Source: a virus. From it: a DNA stretch of 24,380 nucleotides. The stretch's first letter is position 1. Each line of letters begins with the position of its first letter. The position numbers were made by a program, and so were the translations under genes. This document shows, one piece after another, positions 1 through 5,530 of this stretch. Where the stretch lies: the IMG/VR virus record IMGVR_UViG_3300031918_000147, positions 1 to 24,380 of that record; one strand, given 5' to 3'. The notes below the pieces were generated by a model, which was not told the DNA's origin, did no database searches, and saw nothing but the letters and a program-made list of their open reading frames with translations.

Positions 1-1
1 G

Positions 2-58
2 CAGTTTGACGAGAAAGGAAATGAAATCGTAATGTATATAAATATCAAGCAATTATGA
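2..58 (+). CDS. 3' end of an upstream gene (partial, unknown)
   Basis: An open frame enters from the left edge and stops at 56-58, giving an 18-residue C-terminal tail (ends YINIKQL). Its stop overlaps the start of the next small ORF by ATGA, the same coupling used by many genes in this window, which is the main reason to believe it is coding. Nothing can be said about function from so short a tail. Confidence 0.4.
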   Translation, partial: QFDEKGNEIVMYINIKQL

Positions 59-183
59 AAAACAGATGGCTACGTGAGCAACTAAGAAGATGGAAGGAGA
101 TACGGATGGTACTCAGGGTTAAGCGGATTATCCGAAAGGACGGGAAGCGAACGGTCGTATATCACTATAAGGGCACAGTATAA
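55..183 (+). CDS. small basic protein, 42 aa, unknown
   Basis: A 42-residue ORF starts on an ATG that overlaps the previous stop by four bases (ATGA at 55-58) and ends with TAA at 181-183. The product is strongly basic, with many Arg and Lys residues in its first 33 positions and tryptophans at 5 and 13. It has no membrane segment or signal peptide. Such small basic proteins often sit at the end of early phage operons and may bind nucleic acid, but that is only a guess. It is the last gene before a promoter-bearing gap, so it probably closes the upstream operon. No terminator is visible directly after it. Confidence 0.5.
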   Translation: MKNRWLREQLRRWKEIRMVLRVKRIIRKDGKRTVVYHYKGTV

Positions 184-222
184 TTATTTTCATCGAAAAG
201 CACCAAAATAGGAATTTTGTAT

Positions 223-230
223 TATCTTTG
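223..230 (+). promoter_or_regulatory. Bacteroidota -7 box (TATCTTTG)
   Basis: TATCTTTG matches the Bacteroidota -7 consensus TAnnTTTG, and the identical octamer occurs before the small terminase gene at 1643. No good -33 TTTG lies at the expected distance (about 197-204), so strength is uncertain. A start a few bases downstream would put the RNA 5' end almost exactly on the first arm of the inverted repeat at 235. Confidence 0.55.
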
Positions 231-234
231 ATAT

Positions 235-347
235 GCGAAACTCTTTAATGAACATTCCATGATTAGATTAACACACCATAAGGCTAAGGCCGATATTTTT
301 AGGTAGAGTTTCGCAGACTGTTCGCCTAAATTTATCGGTCTTGGTCT
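235..347 (+). ncRNA. structured leader RNA with pseudoknot topology (candidate)
   Basis: Two inverted repeats are interleaved here. Arm A (235-244) is perfectly complementary to A' (305-314), 10 bp. Arm B (281-303) pairs with B' (325-347) as 6 bp, a 2x2 U/U internal loop, then 15 bp including three G-U wobbles. A' lies in the loop of the B hairpin, so the order A-B-A'-B' is that of an H-type pseudoknot. The wobbles suggest selection on RNA rather than on a DNA site. The element lies between a -7 box and the HNH gene, so it could be a 5' UTR switch or an independent small RNA. I recognise no known RNA family. Pairing is seen directly; the function is inferred. Confidence 0.5.
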
Positions 348-363
348 TTGTAATAATGTAGAT

Positions 364-873
364 ATGGAAACAGAAATTTGGGAAAGCGTTGTAGGCTACG
401 AAGGATACTACGAAGTTAGCAGTTTGGGTCGGTTAAAATCAATTATGCACGGAGCAGGTAGAAGAATTGGAGTATTAAAACCAAGTATCAGTAGTAGTGG
501 CTATTATACTTGTGTTTTATATAAAGACTTTAAGAAGAGAACCATTTCAATGCACACTATTATTGCAATGGCATTTTTAGGGCACAGGCGGGAAGGGCAT
601 AAATTCGAGATAGACCACATAGACGGAGATAAAAAAAACAATAGGGTTGATAATCTTAGAATATTAACAACACGAGAAAACACAACCGAATATCAAAAAA
701 GGAATAAGAGCAAATCGTCAAAATACATAGGGGTCAGTAAGGATCCTGAATCCGATTGCTGGAAGGCTATTATCTATACAGAAAAAAGAAATAAATATAT
801 AGGGAGGTTTAAAACGGAAATAGAAGCAAGTGAGGCATATCAGAAAGAGCTATCTATCATAAGCACGGGATAA
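364..873 (+). CDS. NUMOD4-HNH-AP2 homing-type endonuclease
   Basis: This 169-aa protein has the three-part build of a free-standing phage HNH endonuclease. Residues 5-50 (EIWESVVGYEGYYEVSSLGR) are a NUMOD4 DNA-binding module. Residues 83-101 hold the HNH_3 core, with the D84-H85 metal-binding pair and the asparagines of the KNNRVDNLRIL segment. Residues 120-160 (KYIGVSKD, then YIGRF and EASEAY) form an AP2-like DNA-binding domain. Such proteins nick or cut DNA at a recognition site and spread by homing into uncut relatives. All three modules look complete, so it is probably active. It lies upstream of the terminase genes, a usual place for phage HNH genes. The structured leader at 235-347 ends 17 bases before its ATG, and a hairpin terminator follows at 898. 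Its target is unknown. Confidence 0.9.
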   Translation: METEIWESVVGYEGYYEVSSLGRLKSIMHGAGRRIGVLKPSISSSGYYTCVLYKDFKKRTISMHTIIAMAFLGHRREGHKFEIDHIDGDKKNNRVDNLRILTTRENTTEYQKRNKSKSSKYIGVSKDPESDCWKAIIYTEKRNKYIGRFKTEIEASEAYQKELSIISTG

Positions 874-906
874 CGTTGATTATTTGACTAATAATTTAAG
901 CACGGG
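860..906 (+). repeat. direct repeat TAAGCACGGG, two copies 37 bp apart
   Basis: The decamer TAAGCACGGG occurs at 860-869, inside the last codons of the endonuclease gene, and again at 897-906, where it forms the 5' arm of the terminator hairpin. Both copies are followed closely by TAAC. The second copy may be a duplication footprint or may allow an alternative RNA pairing. Confidence 0.55.
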
Positions 907-923
907 TAACACTGAGCTTTTTT
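898..923 (+). terminator. terminator after the HNH gene
   Basis: A hairpin can form from 898-905 with 912-919: four base pairs (AAGC/GCTT), one A-A mismatch and three more pairs including a G-U, with a six-base loop. Six T residues follow at 918-923. It is short and imperfect but well placed 25 bases after the endonuclease stop. Confidence 0.45.
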
Positions 924-930
924 GCGTTTA

Positions 931-968
931 GGAAAATAAAAAATGGCGGTAGGATTTTTCCCCCGCCA
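931..968 (-). terminator. terminator of the minus-strand gene pair
   Basis: Read on the minus strand, a perfect 6-bp GC-rich stem (963-968 with 944-949) with a 13-base loop is followed by TTTTTTATTTT (943-933). It lies 28 bases after the stop of the minus-strand gene ending at 997. It faces the + strand terminator at 898-923, so the two converging units are insulated from each other. Confidence 0.65.
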
Positions 969-996
969 CCGTTCTTTGAAATATGGATTTTCCCGC

Positions 997-1194
997 CTAC
1001 CACTCAATCCCGTAATGGGAAAAGGTCGAGCGTATGAATTTTTCCGCCAGGGGGCTGACATTGACCCGACCGTACAGGTAAGGCTCCAGGCTCCTGGCAT
1101 CCTTCAAACCGAGTTCAGCAATAAACAGCCTGCGGACTTCCATCCGTTGGGAGAATGGAAGCGATTGCAGGGTAGGGGCGATTGGCTTTTTCAT
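997..1194 (-). CDS. small protein, 65 aa, possible DNA-binding regulator
   Basis: The frame is open from 1242, but the internal ATG at 1192-1194 is the better start: it begins MKKPIAPTLQ and lies 20 bases after the stop of the upstream minus-strand gene. The 65-aa product is basic and mainly helical, with segments MEVRRLFIAELG, YLYGRVNVSPLAEKF and a final FSHYGIEW. This pattern of short helices resembles small helix-turn-helix regulators of Bacteroidota phages, but I see no diagnostic signature. It is probably the second gene of a two-gene minus-strand operon that ends at the terminator at 931-968. A role in lysogeny or host interference would fit its orientation against the late genes; this is inference only. 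Confidence 0.6.
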   Translation of the reverse strand: MKKPIAPTLQSLPFSQRMEVRRLFIAELGLKDARSLEPYLYGRVNVSPLAEKFIRSTFSHYGIEW

Positions 1195-1213
1195 AGTTGT
1201 AATTATTAGTGGT

Positions 1214-1507
1214 TTAAAATCCAAGTTCGTAAGAAAGAACATCTTCGATTGATTCGTAAGTATCAGTCAGGCCATTTTCAAGAACAACCCATTCAGCAAA
1301 CATCTGATTGTACCCAGATTTGCGCTGTTCGGTACGTTCTTGAATAAAGGACAACGTTTTGCAAGAATTATTCTGCTTATTGGCTGAATGGTCAGAAACA
1401 CGAATCTTAACAGTTTCACCATTGGAGTCTTCCATGTTGAAGTATGAAGAGTAACCTATTTCAAGGCCTTCTCTGATTGCTTCGGATGCTTCGTTGATAG
1501 TTTTCAT
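1214..1507 (-). CDS. hypothetical protein, 97 aa, first gene of the minus-strand operon
   Basis: The frame is open from 1612, but the ATG at 1505-1507 is preferred because a -7 box lies at 1556-1563, so a longer protein would start upstream of the transcript. The 97-aa product begins MKTINEASEAIREGLEIGY and ends EDVLSYELGF. It is acidic overall, with charged helices at both ends and a central polar stretch with several Asn and Ser. No signal peptide, membrane segment or known motif is visible. It is followed 20 bases later by the 65-aa gene and both run against the surrounding phage genes. The pair could be a moron (a cargo unit with its own promoter and terminator) or a small regulatory unit. 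Confidence 0.6.
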   Translation of the reverse strand: MKTINEASEAIREGLEIGYSSYFNMEDSNGETVKIRVSDHSANKQNNSCKTLSFIQERTEQRKSGYNQMFAEWVVLENGLTDTYESIEDVLSYELGF

Positions 1508-1552
1508 AGTGGTTGTTTTTAATACCTCAAAGATAGGGGTAAAATCAACACA

Positions 1553-1570
1553 ATACAAATATAATTGTAT
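1553..1570. promoter_or_regulatory. minus-strand -7 box inside an inverted repeat (possible operator)
   Basis: On the minus strand TATATTTG (1563-1556) matches the -7 consensus TAnnTTTG for the 97-aa gene, although a clear -33 TTTG is missing. The box lies inside the inverted repeat ATACAA-N6-TTGTAT (1553-1558 and 1565-1570). A repressor binding this repeat would block the promoter, so an operator is plausible. Confidence 0.45.
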
Positions 1571-1583
1571 GTTATAAAACACG

Positions 1584-1609
1584 TTATTGAAGATTATTGA
1601 AATTATTTG
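1584..1609 (+). repeat. three phased heptamers TTATTGA/TTATTGA/TTATTTG
   Basis: TTATTGA occurs at 1584-1590 and 1594-1600, followed by the near copy TTATTTG at 1603-1609. Spacing of 10 and 9 bases puts them on one face of the helix. They lie between divergent promoters and directly before the small terminase gene, so they may bind a regulator or the small terminase itself. Confidence 0.35.
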
Positions 1610-1642
1610 CATACAACCGTACTACTTTGCAAGAATATGCGT

Positions 1643-1650
1643 TATCTTTG
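1643..1650 (+). promoter_or_regulatory. -7 box for the terminase genes
   Basis: TATCTTTG followed by CA fits the Bacteroidota pattern TAnnTTTGCA. It ends 21 bases before the small terminase ATG. The nearest upstream TTTG (1626-1629) is only 13 bases away, shorter than usual, so a phage or host activator may be needed. Confidence 0.55.
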
Positions 1651-1671
1651 CATAAACTAACACTTTAGACA

Positions 1672-2136
1672 ATGGCACAAGGTAAAGCCTTCACAGAGGA
1701 CGAAAGGAACGCCATATTTACACAAATATGCAACAACGTTATAGAGAACCGCATATCGTTTAATAAAGCCGTAGAGGAGTCTGAAATAAGCCTTACGCTG
1801 TTTTATCAATGGATTGTATCATCTGAAGACCGTAAAACCCTGTATAACTACGCACGTGAGGTTCGGTCTGATGTTCTGTTTGAGGAGATTGTCGAGATTG
1901 CTGATACTACCGAGGATGGCGTTATAACGACAGAGAAGCCAAACGGCATAGAGATTAAGCACGCAGACATGATTGAACACAGGCGGTTAAAGGTCGATGC
2001 TCGTAAATGGGTAGTGTCTCGAATGAATCCAAAGAAGTACGGTGATAAACTCGATTTGTCAAACAATGGCGAAAGTTTTGCCCCAACCGTTACCATAACA
2101 CCTGAACTTGTAAAGTCGTTATCTGATAATCTGTAA
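1672..2136 (+). CDS. terS: terminase small subunit (TerS)
   Basis: The 154-aa protein has the length and build of a phage small terminase. Residues 1-50 contain a helix-turn-helix-like region (AIFTQICNNVIENRISFNKAVEESEISLTLFYQWI). A middle helical part follows, then the family-typical segment HRRLKVDARKWVVSRMNPKKYGDKLDL around residues 102-128, and a tail that would contact the large subunit. TerS binds the phage packaging site as a ring and delivers DNA to TerL. The ATG lies 21 bases after the -7 box at 1643-1650. TerL follows after 78 bases. The assignment rests on these motifs and on its place before TerL. Confidence 0.85.
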   Translation: MAQGKAFTEDERNAIFTQICNNVIENRISFNKAVEESEISLTLFYQWIVSSEDRKTLYNYAREVRSDVLFEEIVEIADTTEDGVITTEKPNGIEIKHADMIEHRRLKVDARKWVVSRMNPKKYGDKLDLSNNGESFAPTVTITPELVKSLSDNL

Positions 2137-2138
2137 CA

Positions 2139-2160
2139 TTTGCCCACTAAATAAGGCAAA
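2139..2160 (+). other. hairpin between terS and terL
   Basis: TTTGCC (2139-2144) and GGCAAA (2155-2160) can form a 6-bp stem with a 10-base loop directly after the terS stop. No T run follows on either strand, so it is not a standard terminator. It might act as an RNA-processing or stability element between the two terminase genes. Confidence 0.3.
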
Positions 2161-2214
2161 AATACTTACAGTTGTGTAAATCCTACCGGTACCGAATTAT
2201 CAATCTGTAACTAA

Positions 2215-3618
2215 ATGCCCAAAATCACAGAATTAACCCCCGAACTTGAAGCGGTGTTGCAGATTGCAGCCCGTCAAAACTTCTGGTGTTTCTGTTGTTT
2301 GTGGGATTGGGATTTTTTCAGGGTCAAACGCCGCTTTCTAAAGGAGGTGGCTTTCTTGTTTCAGGAAGTTGCGGACGCATACGCAGAAGGTCGTGCAATG
2401 TCCGTATCGGTGTCAATGCCCCCACGTGCAGGGAAATCCTACATAACAAGCCTGTTCGCTGCCTGGTGGCTCGGTACGCACCCTAAACTGTCTGTCATGC
2501 GTAATACATGCACGGCTTCACTGTATCAGGAGTTTTCATACGTTACCAGGGGGATTGTTCAGGACGTGAGATTTAAGCGTGTGTTTCCAGAAATCAAAAT
2601 CAAGAAGGACAAACAGAACCTTGATGGGTGGTCTTTGGAAACATCTAAGCAAGTAGGATACTTTGGCGGTGGTGTTGGTACGAACATCATAGGAAAGGGC
2701 GCAAACATAGCTATAACCGATGATTTGTACTCAGGCATGACGGATGCCCTTAGTGATGCCATAACGACCCGCACCGACCTTTGGAAGTCCTCAGAGCATA
2801 ACTCTCGCATGGAAAAGAATTGCCCTGAGATATTCATCGGCACTCGCTGGACAAAACGGGATGTACTTGGTAAGGCGATGGAATCCGGTAAGATTGAACG
2901 GTCTGTTATTATACCGGCACTGATTAACGGTGTATCGTTTTGCGATGATGTGAAATCAACAGACGAATATCTATCCATCCGACAGGAAGAGGGCGAGGAC
3001 TCGATGACATGGCAGTCGGAGTATATGCAGCAACCTATCGAGGCTAAAGGATTACTACTGCCTGAATCCGAATTACAGTTTGATGACTTCACCAGGTTAA
3101 CGCCTGACAATTTTATCTACCGCTTTGCTGTTGGTGACCCTGCGGACAATGGAGGGGACAAATACGCTATGCCGTTCTGTTACGTCCGATTCTCTGGCGC
3201 AGTGCCTCAAGTCTATGTTACGGATGCCATCTGCAATGGATACGGTATTGAGTACAATTCTGAAATGATACTACACCGATGTACTGAGTTGTTTATTGAT
3301 GACGTGTACATTGAATCTAACGGGGTGGGTTTGGCCTCTATTGTCCTACTTCGTAACCGACTGCATAAGAACACCACCTTGAAGCCGTTTAACTCTAGTG
3401 AGAACAAGGAAGTCCGAATCATGTCGCACTTTGAATTTATTAAGAGGTACTTTGTATTTGACAAGGACTACAAACAGAAACCCGAATACCGTCAATTTAT
3501 GCAGGACTTGACTTCGTATGTGAAGGGCGGACAGAACTCCCACAAGGCCGATGCTATTGATTGTTTGGCAACGGCGGCACAGGTTATCAAGGCAAAGTAT
3601 AGAAAGACTTTGTACTAA
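2215..3618 (+). CDS. terL: terminase large subunit (TerL), ATPase and nuclease
   Basis: This 467-aa protein is the DNA-packaging motor. The Walker A motif SMPPRAGKS is at residues 67-75, and the Walker B stretch NIAITDD at about 164-170, with Asp-Asp as in psiM2-like terminases. The C-terminal RNase H-like nuclease has an acidic triad, probably D308 (in VGDPADNGGDKY), E367 (in VYIESNGVG) and D446 (in HKADAIDCLA). TerL docks on the portal, hydrolyses ATP to pump DNA into the head, and cuts concatemers. Length is normal for the family and all key residues are present. It follows terS with a 78-base gap that contains a hairpin but no recognisable promoter. Confidence 0.95.
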   Translation: MPKITELTPELEAVLQIAARQNFWCFCCLWDWDFFRVKRRFLKEVAFLFQEVADAYAEGRAMSVSVSMPPRAGKSYITSLFAAWWLGTHPKLSVMRNTCTASLYQEFSYVTRGIVQDVRFKRVFPEIKIKKDKQNLDGWSLETSKQVGYFGGGVGTNIIGKGANIAITDDLYSGMTDALSDAITTRTDLWKSSEHNSRMEKNCPEIFIGTRWTKRDVLGKAMESGKIERSVIIPALINGVSFCDDVKSTDEYLSIRQEEGEDSMTWQSEYMQQPIEAKGLLLPESELQFDDFTRLTPDNFIYRFAVGDPADNGGDKYAMPFCYVRFSGAVPQVYVTDAICNGYGIEYNSEMILHRCTELFIDDVYIESNGVGLASIVLLRNRLHKNTTLKPFNSSENKEVRIMSHFEFIKRYFVFDKDYKQKPEYRQFMQDLTSYVKGGQNSHKADAIDCLATAAQVIKAKYRKTLY

Positions 3619-3627
3619 AATGAATAA

Positions 3628-3675
3628 ATATTTGCAATTTGTGATAATTTATACAATAATGATGTATATTTGCAA
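3628..3675 (+). promoter_or_regulatory. promoter before the portal gene, with a repeated -7-like decamer
   Basis: TATATTTG at 3665-3672 is a full -7 box, with TTTG at 3638-3641 as a possible -33 box (spacer 23). The decamer ATATTTGCAA occurs twice, at 3628-3637 and 3666-3675, 38 bases apart. The first copy lacks the correct T for a full box, so it may be a decayed promoter. This site would start the structural gene operon apart from terminase. Confidence 0.55.
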
Positions 3676-3690
3676 CGTAAAACGTATAAT

Positions 3691-4944
3691 ATGGCTTGGA
3701 ACTTCCTAAAAAAGAAAGACGTAACACGCACTCTAAGAGAGTCCAGCACATTGACAAAGGTCGGAACGTTCGAGGTTCCCGACAAGCTGACAGACCTAAA
3801 CGCATTCCGTTTGGCCTCATCCGTTTCAGAGATTTACTACCCTATTGATTTTATTGCTGATCGCATTTCTAAGCTGACCTTCAAGGTTATGAAGGGCGAA
3901 ACCGAAGTTAAAGGAGACTTAGCTCGGTTCGTTACGAACATTAATCCACTGTATTCATTCTCGGACATGGTGTATATGTATATGTTTTCCTTGTTGGCTG
4001 ATGGTAACACTAGGGTATATCGAAGCGTCCCTGATTTGTATAAGACAACGAACGTAAACAACATTTCACGCATAAACATATTTCTACCTGACGAATTAGA
4101 GATGCTGGAATACTCGAACGTATCCAAACTTTCCATATCCAAGGTGTCGGACGTTATCCGAAGGGCGTATGTGTCGAACAGCGGTCTTTCAAACATGGGA
4201 TTCTCCAGGGATGAGCTGAATGTCGAAAACCTGATTATCAATTCAATCGATGCAAGTAGAAGGGATGATTCAATGTTACTTAGCAAATCCCCGCTATTCA
4301 AGGCATATCGCAACATTAACAACCTTCTGGCCGTGTATAGTGCCCGCTACAACGTTTATGTCAATAATGGCGCAGCAGGCATCTTAGTCAGGAAAGGTTC
4401 AACAGGCAACACCATTGATAGCTTGTCAGACGTTCGTACAGCCGAAGAGATACAGGCCGAATTGAATTCAAGGTATGGTGTTACGGGAAATAGAAACCTT
4501 TGGGGCATTTCCTCAACTCCGCTAGAATTTGTTAAGACCTTAGCCGATATTAAAGACTTGATGCCACTTGAGGAAACCCTTGAGAACGCTATCAAAATAG
4601 GCGGTGTTTATCAGATTAAACCTGAATTGCTTCCAAGGATAGATAATGCCAAGTTTGACAATCAAAACATAGCCGAACGCTCTGTTTGGGAAAATACCCT
4701 AATGTCCCTAACACAGACTTTTGAAACTAATTGGGCACGCATTTGTATGTTGGACACGGTTGGCTGCACAATCAAAGCGGACTACTCTTCAGTATCATGT
4801 TTGAAGGCAAACGAAACTGAAAAGGAAACGAACATCAAAGCACGGTTGGAAAACCTTGAAAAATTACGGACTATGCGACCCGATAAGGAATCGGAAATAA
4901 ATAAACAGATCGATTTAATTCTAGAAGAATATGGACAAGGATAA
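3691..4944 (+). CDS. portal protein (HK97 type)
   Basis: The product is 417 aa from the ATG at 3691. An in-frame ATG at 3670 lies on the -7 box itself and is rejected. It follows TerL and precedes the protease, the classic portal position. The segment NINPLYSFSDMVYMYMFSLLADGNTRVYRS matches the clip and wing region of HK97-family portals (residues around 85-115), and the C-terminal region is helical with a final charged coiled part (about 380-415). Twelve copies form the ring at one head vertex through which DNA passes and to which the tail attaches. It overlaps the protease gene by 14 bases. The length is normal for this family. Confidence 0.88.
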   Translation: MAWNFLKKKDVTRTLRESSTLTKVGTFEVPDKLTDLNAFRLASSVSEIYYPIDFIADRISKLTFKVMKGETEVKGDLARFVTNINPLYSFSDMVYMYMFSLLADGNTRVYRSVPDLYKTTNVNNISRINIFLPDELEMLEYSNVSKLSISKVSDVIRRAYVSNSGLSNMGFSRDELNVENLIINSIDASRRDDSMLLSKSPLFKAYRNINNLLAVYSARYNVYVNNGAAGILVRKGSTGNTIDSLSDVRTAEEIQAELNSRYGVTGNRNLWGISSTPLEFVKTLADIKDLMPLEETLENAIKIGGVYQIKPELLPRIDNAKFDNQNIAERSVWENTLMSLTQTFETNWARICMLDTVGCTIKADYSSVSCLKANETEKETNIKARLENLEKLRTMRPDKESEINKQIDLILEEYGQG

Positions 4945-5530
4945 ATTTGGCAAAGAAGAGCAAGGCATTTGCCGTGCGATGATTGAAACAGAAGAAGGCG
5001 GGGCTGATTCTCTTGAATTTGACTTTGAGGCCGTAGCGGTTCCGACCGATAACAAACAGTTGAAATATTCGTATAACAACGATGAATATTTTTACCAAGT
5101 CTTACGGACTGGCAAAGAGAACATTAATACTGAACGGCTGGACATGGGTCTTCCGATGTTTGATAACCATACATGGGACAAGTCGGCCTCACAAACGCTC
5201 GGAATAACCAACGGGTATGACTTTACCGCAAGGGGTCTATCAGTAAGGGTTAAGCATGGCGCAAGAGCCGATCAGTCCTTGAGGGATGACATTAAAAACA
5301 AAATCATCCGTTCAGTTTCAATCGAAGGCGATGTTGAGTTATACTCTATTGAAAGGGTTATGGGTCAAGTCCCCGTTTACTACGCTGAGAAGTGGACACC
5401 TACATCGCTCTCCTATTCTCCAGTGCCTAATGATATGGGCGCACAAATTGATGTTAAGAGAGCCTTAGACGCTCAACTGCATAAAAAAGAAAATTATTTC
5501 AATTTACTAACCAAAAACATGAACAAATGA
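4931..5530 (+). CDS. prohead (capsid maturation) protease
   Basis: The 199-aa protein matches the HK97-type prohead serine protease. His80 in LPMFDNHTW is the likely catalytic histidine, and the segment IIRSVSIEGDVELY (about 125-138) holds the likely catalytic serine (S128 or S130). Between them, GITNGYDFTARGLSVRVKH is the usual strand region. The enzyme cleaves the N-terminal scaffold of the capsid protein inside the prohead, and itself. It overlaps the portal gene by 14 bases and the capsid gene by ATGA (5527-5530), so the three are probably translated together. The C-terminal tail (about 175-199) is basic and Asn-rich and may be lost during self-processing. Confidence 0.85.
   Translation: MDKDKFGKEEQGICRAMIETEEGGADSLEFDFEAVAVPTDNKQLKYSYNNDEYFYQVLRTGKENINTERLDMGLPMFDNHTWDKSASQTLGITNGYDFTARGLSVRVKHGARADQSLRDDIKNKIIRSVSIEGDVELYSIERVMGQVPVYYAEKWTPTSLSYSPVPNDMGAQIDVKRALDAQLHKKENYFNLLTKNMNK

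Noticed and set aside
184-930. Group I intron hosting the HNH gene
   Set aside because: The flanking ORFs are complete with their own stops, no split gene is visible, and the stems do not follow the P3-P8 order with a clear P7 core.
2139-2160. Terminator between terS and terL
   Set aside because: The 6-bp hairpin has no T run on either strand.
2559-3110. 183-aa open frame on the minus strand opposite terL
   Set aside because: It lies wholly within the conserved terminase gene, is Ser-rich and has no recognisable domain.
3670-3690. N-terminal extension of the portal from the ATG at 3670
   Set aside because: This ATG lies on the -7 box, so it would not be in the transcript; the ATG at 3691 fits better.
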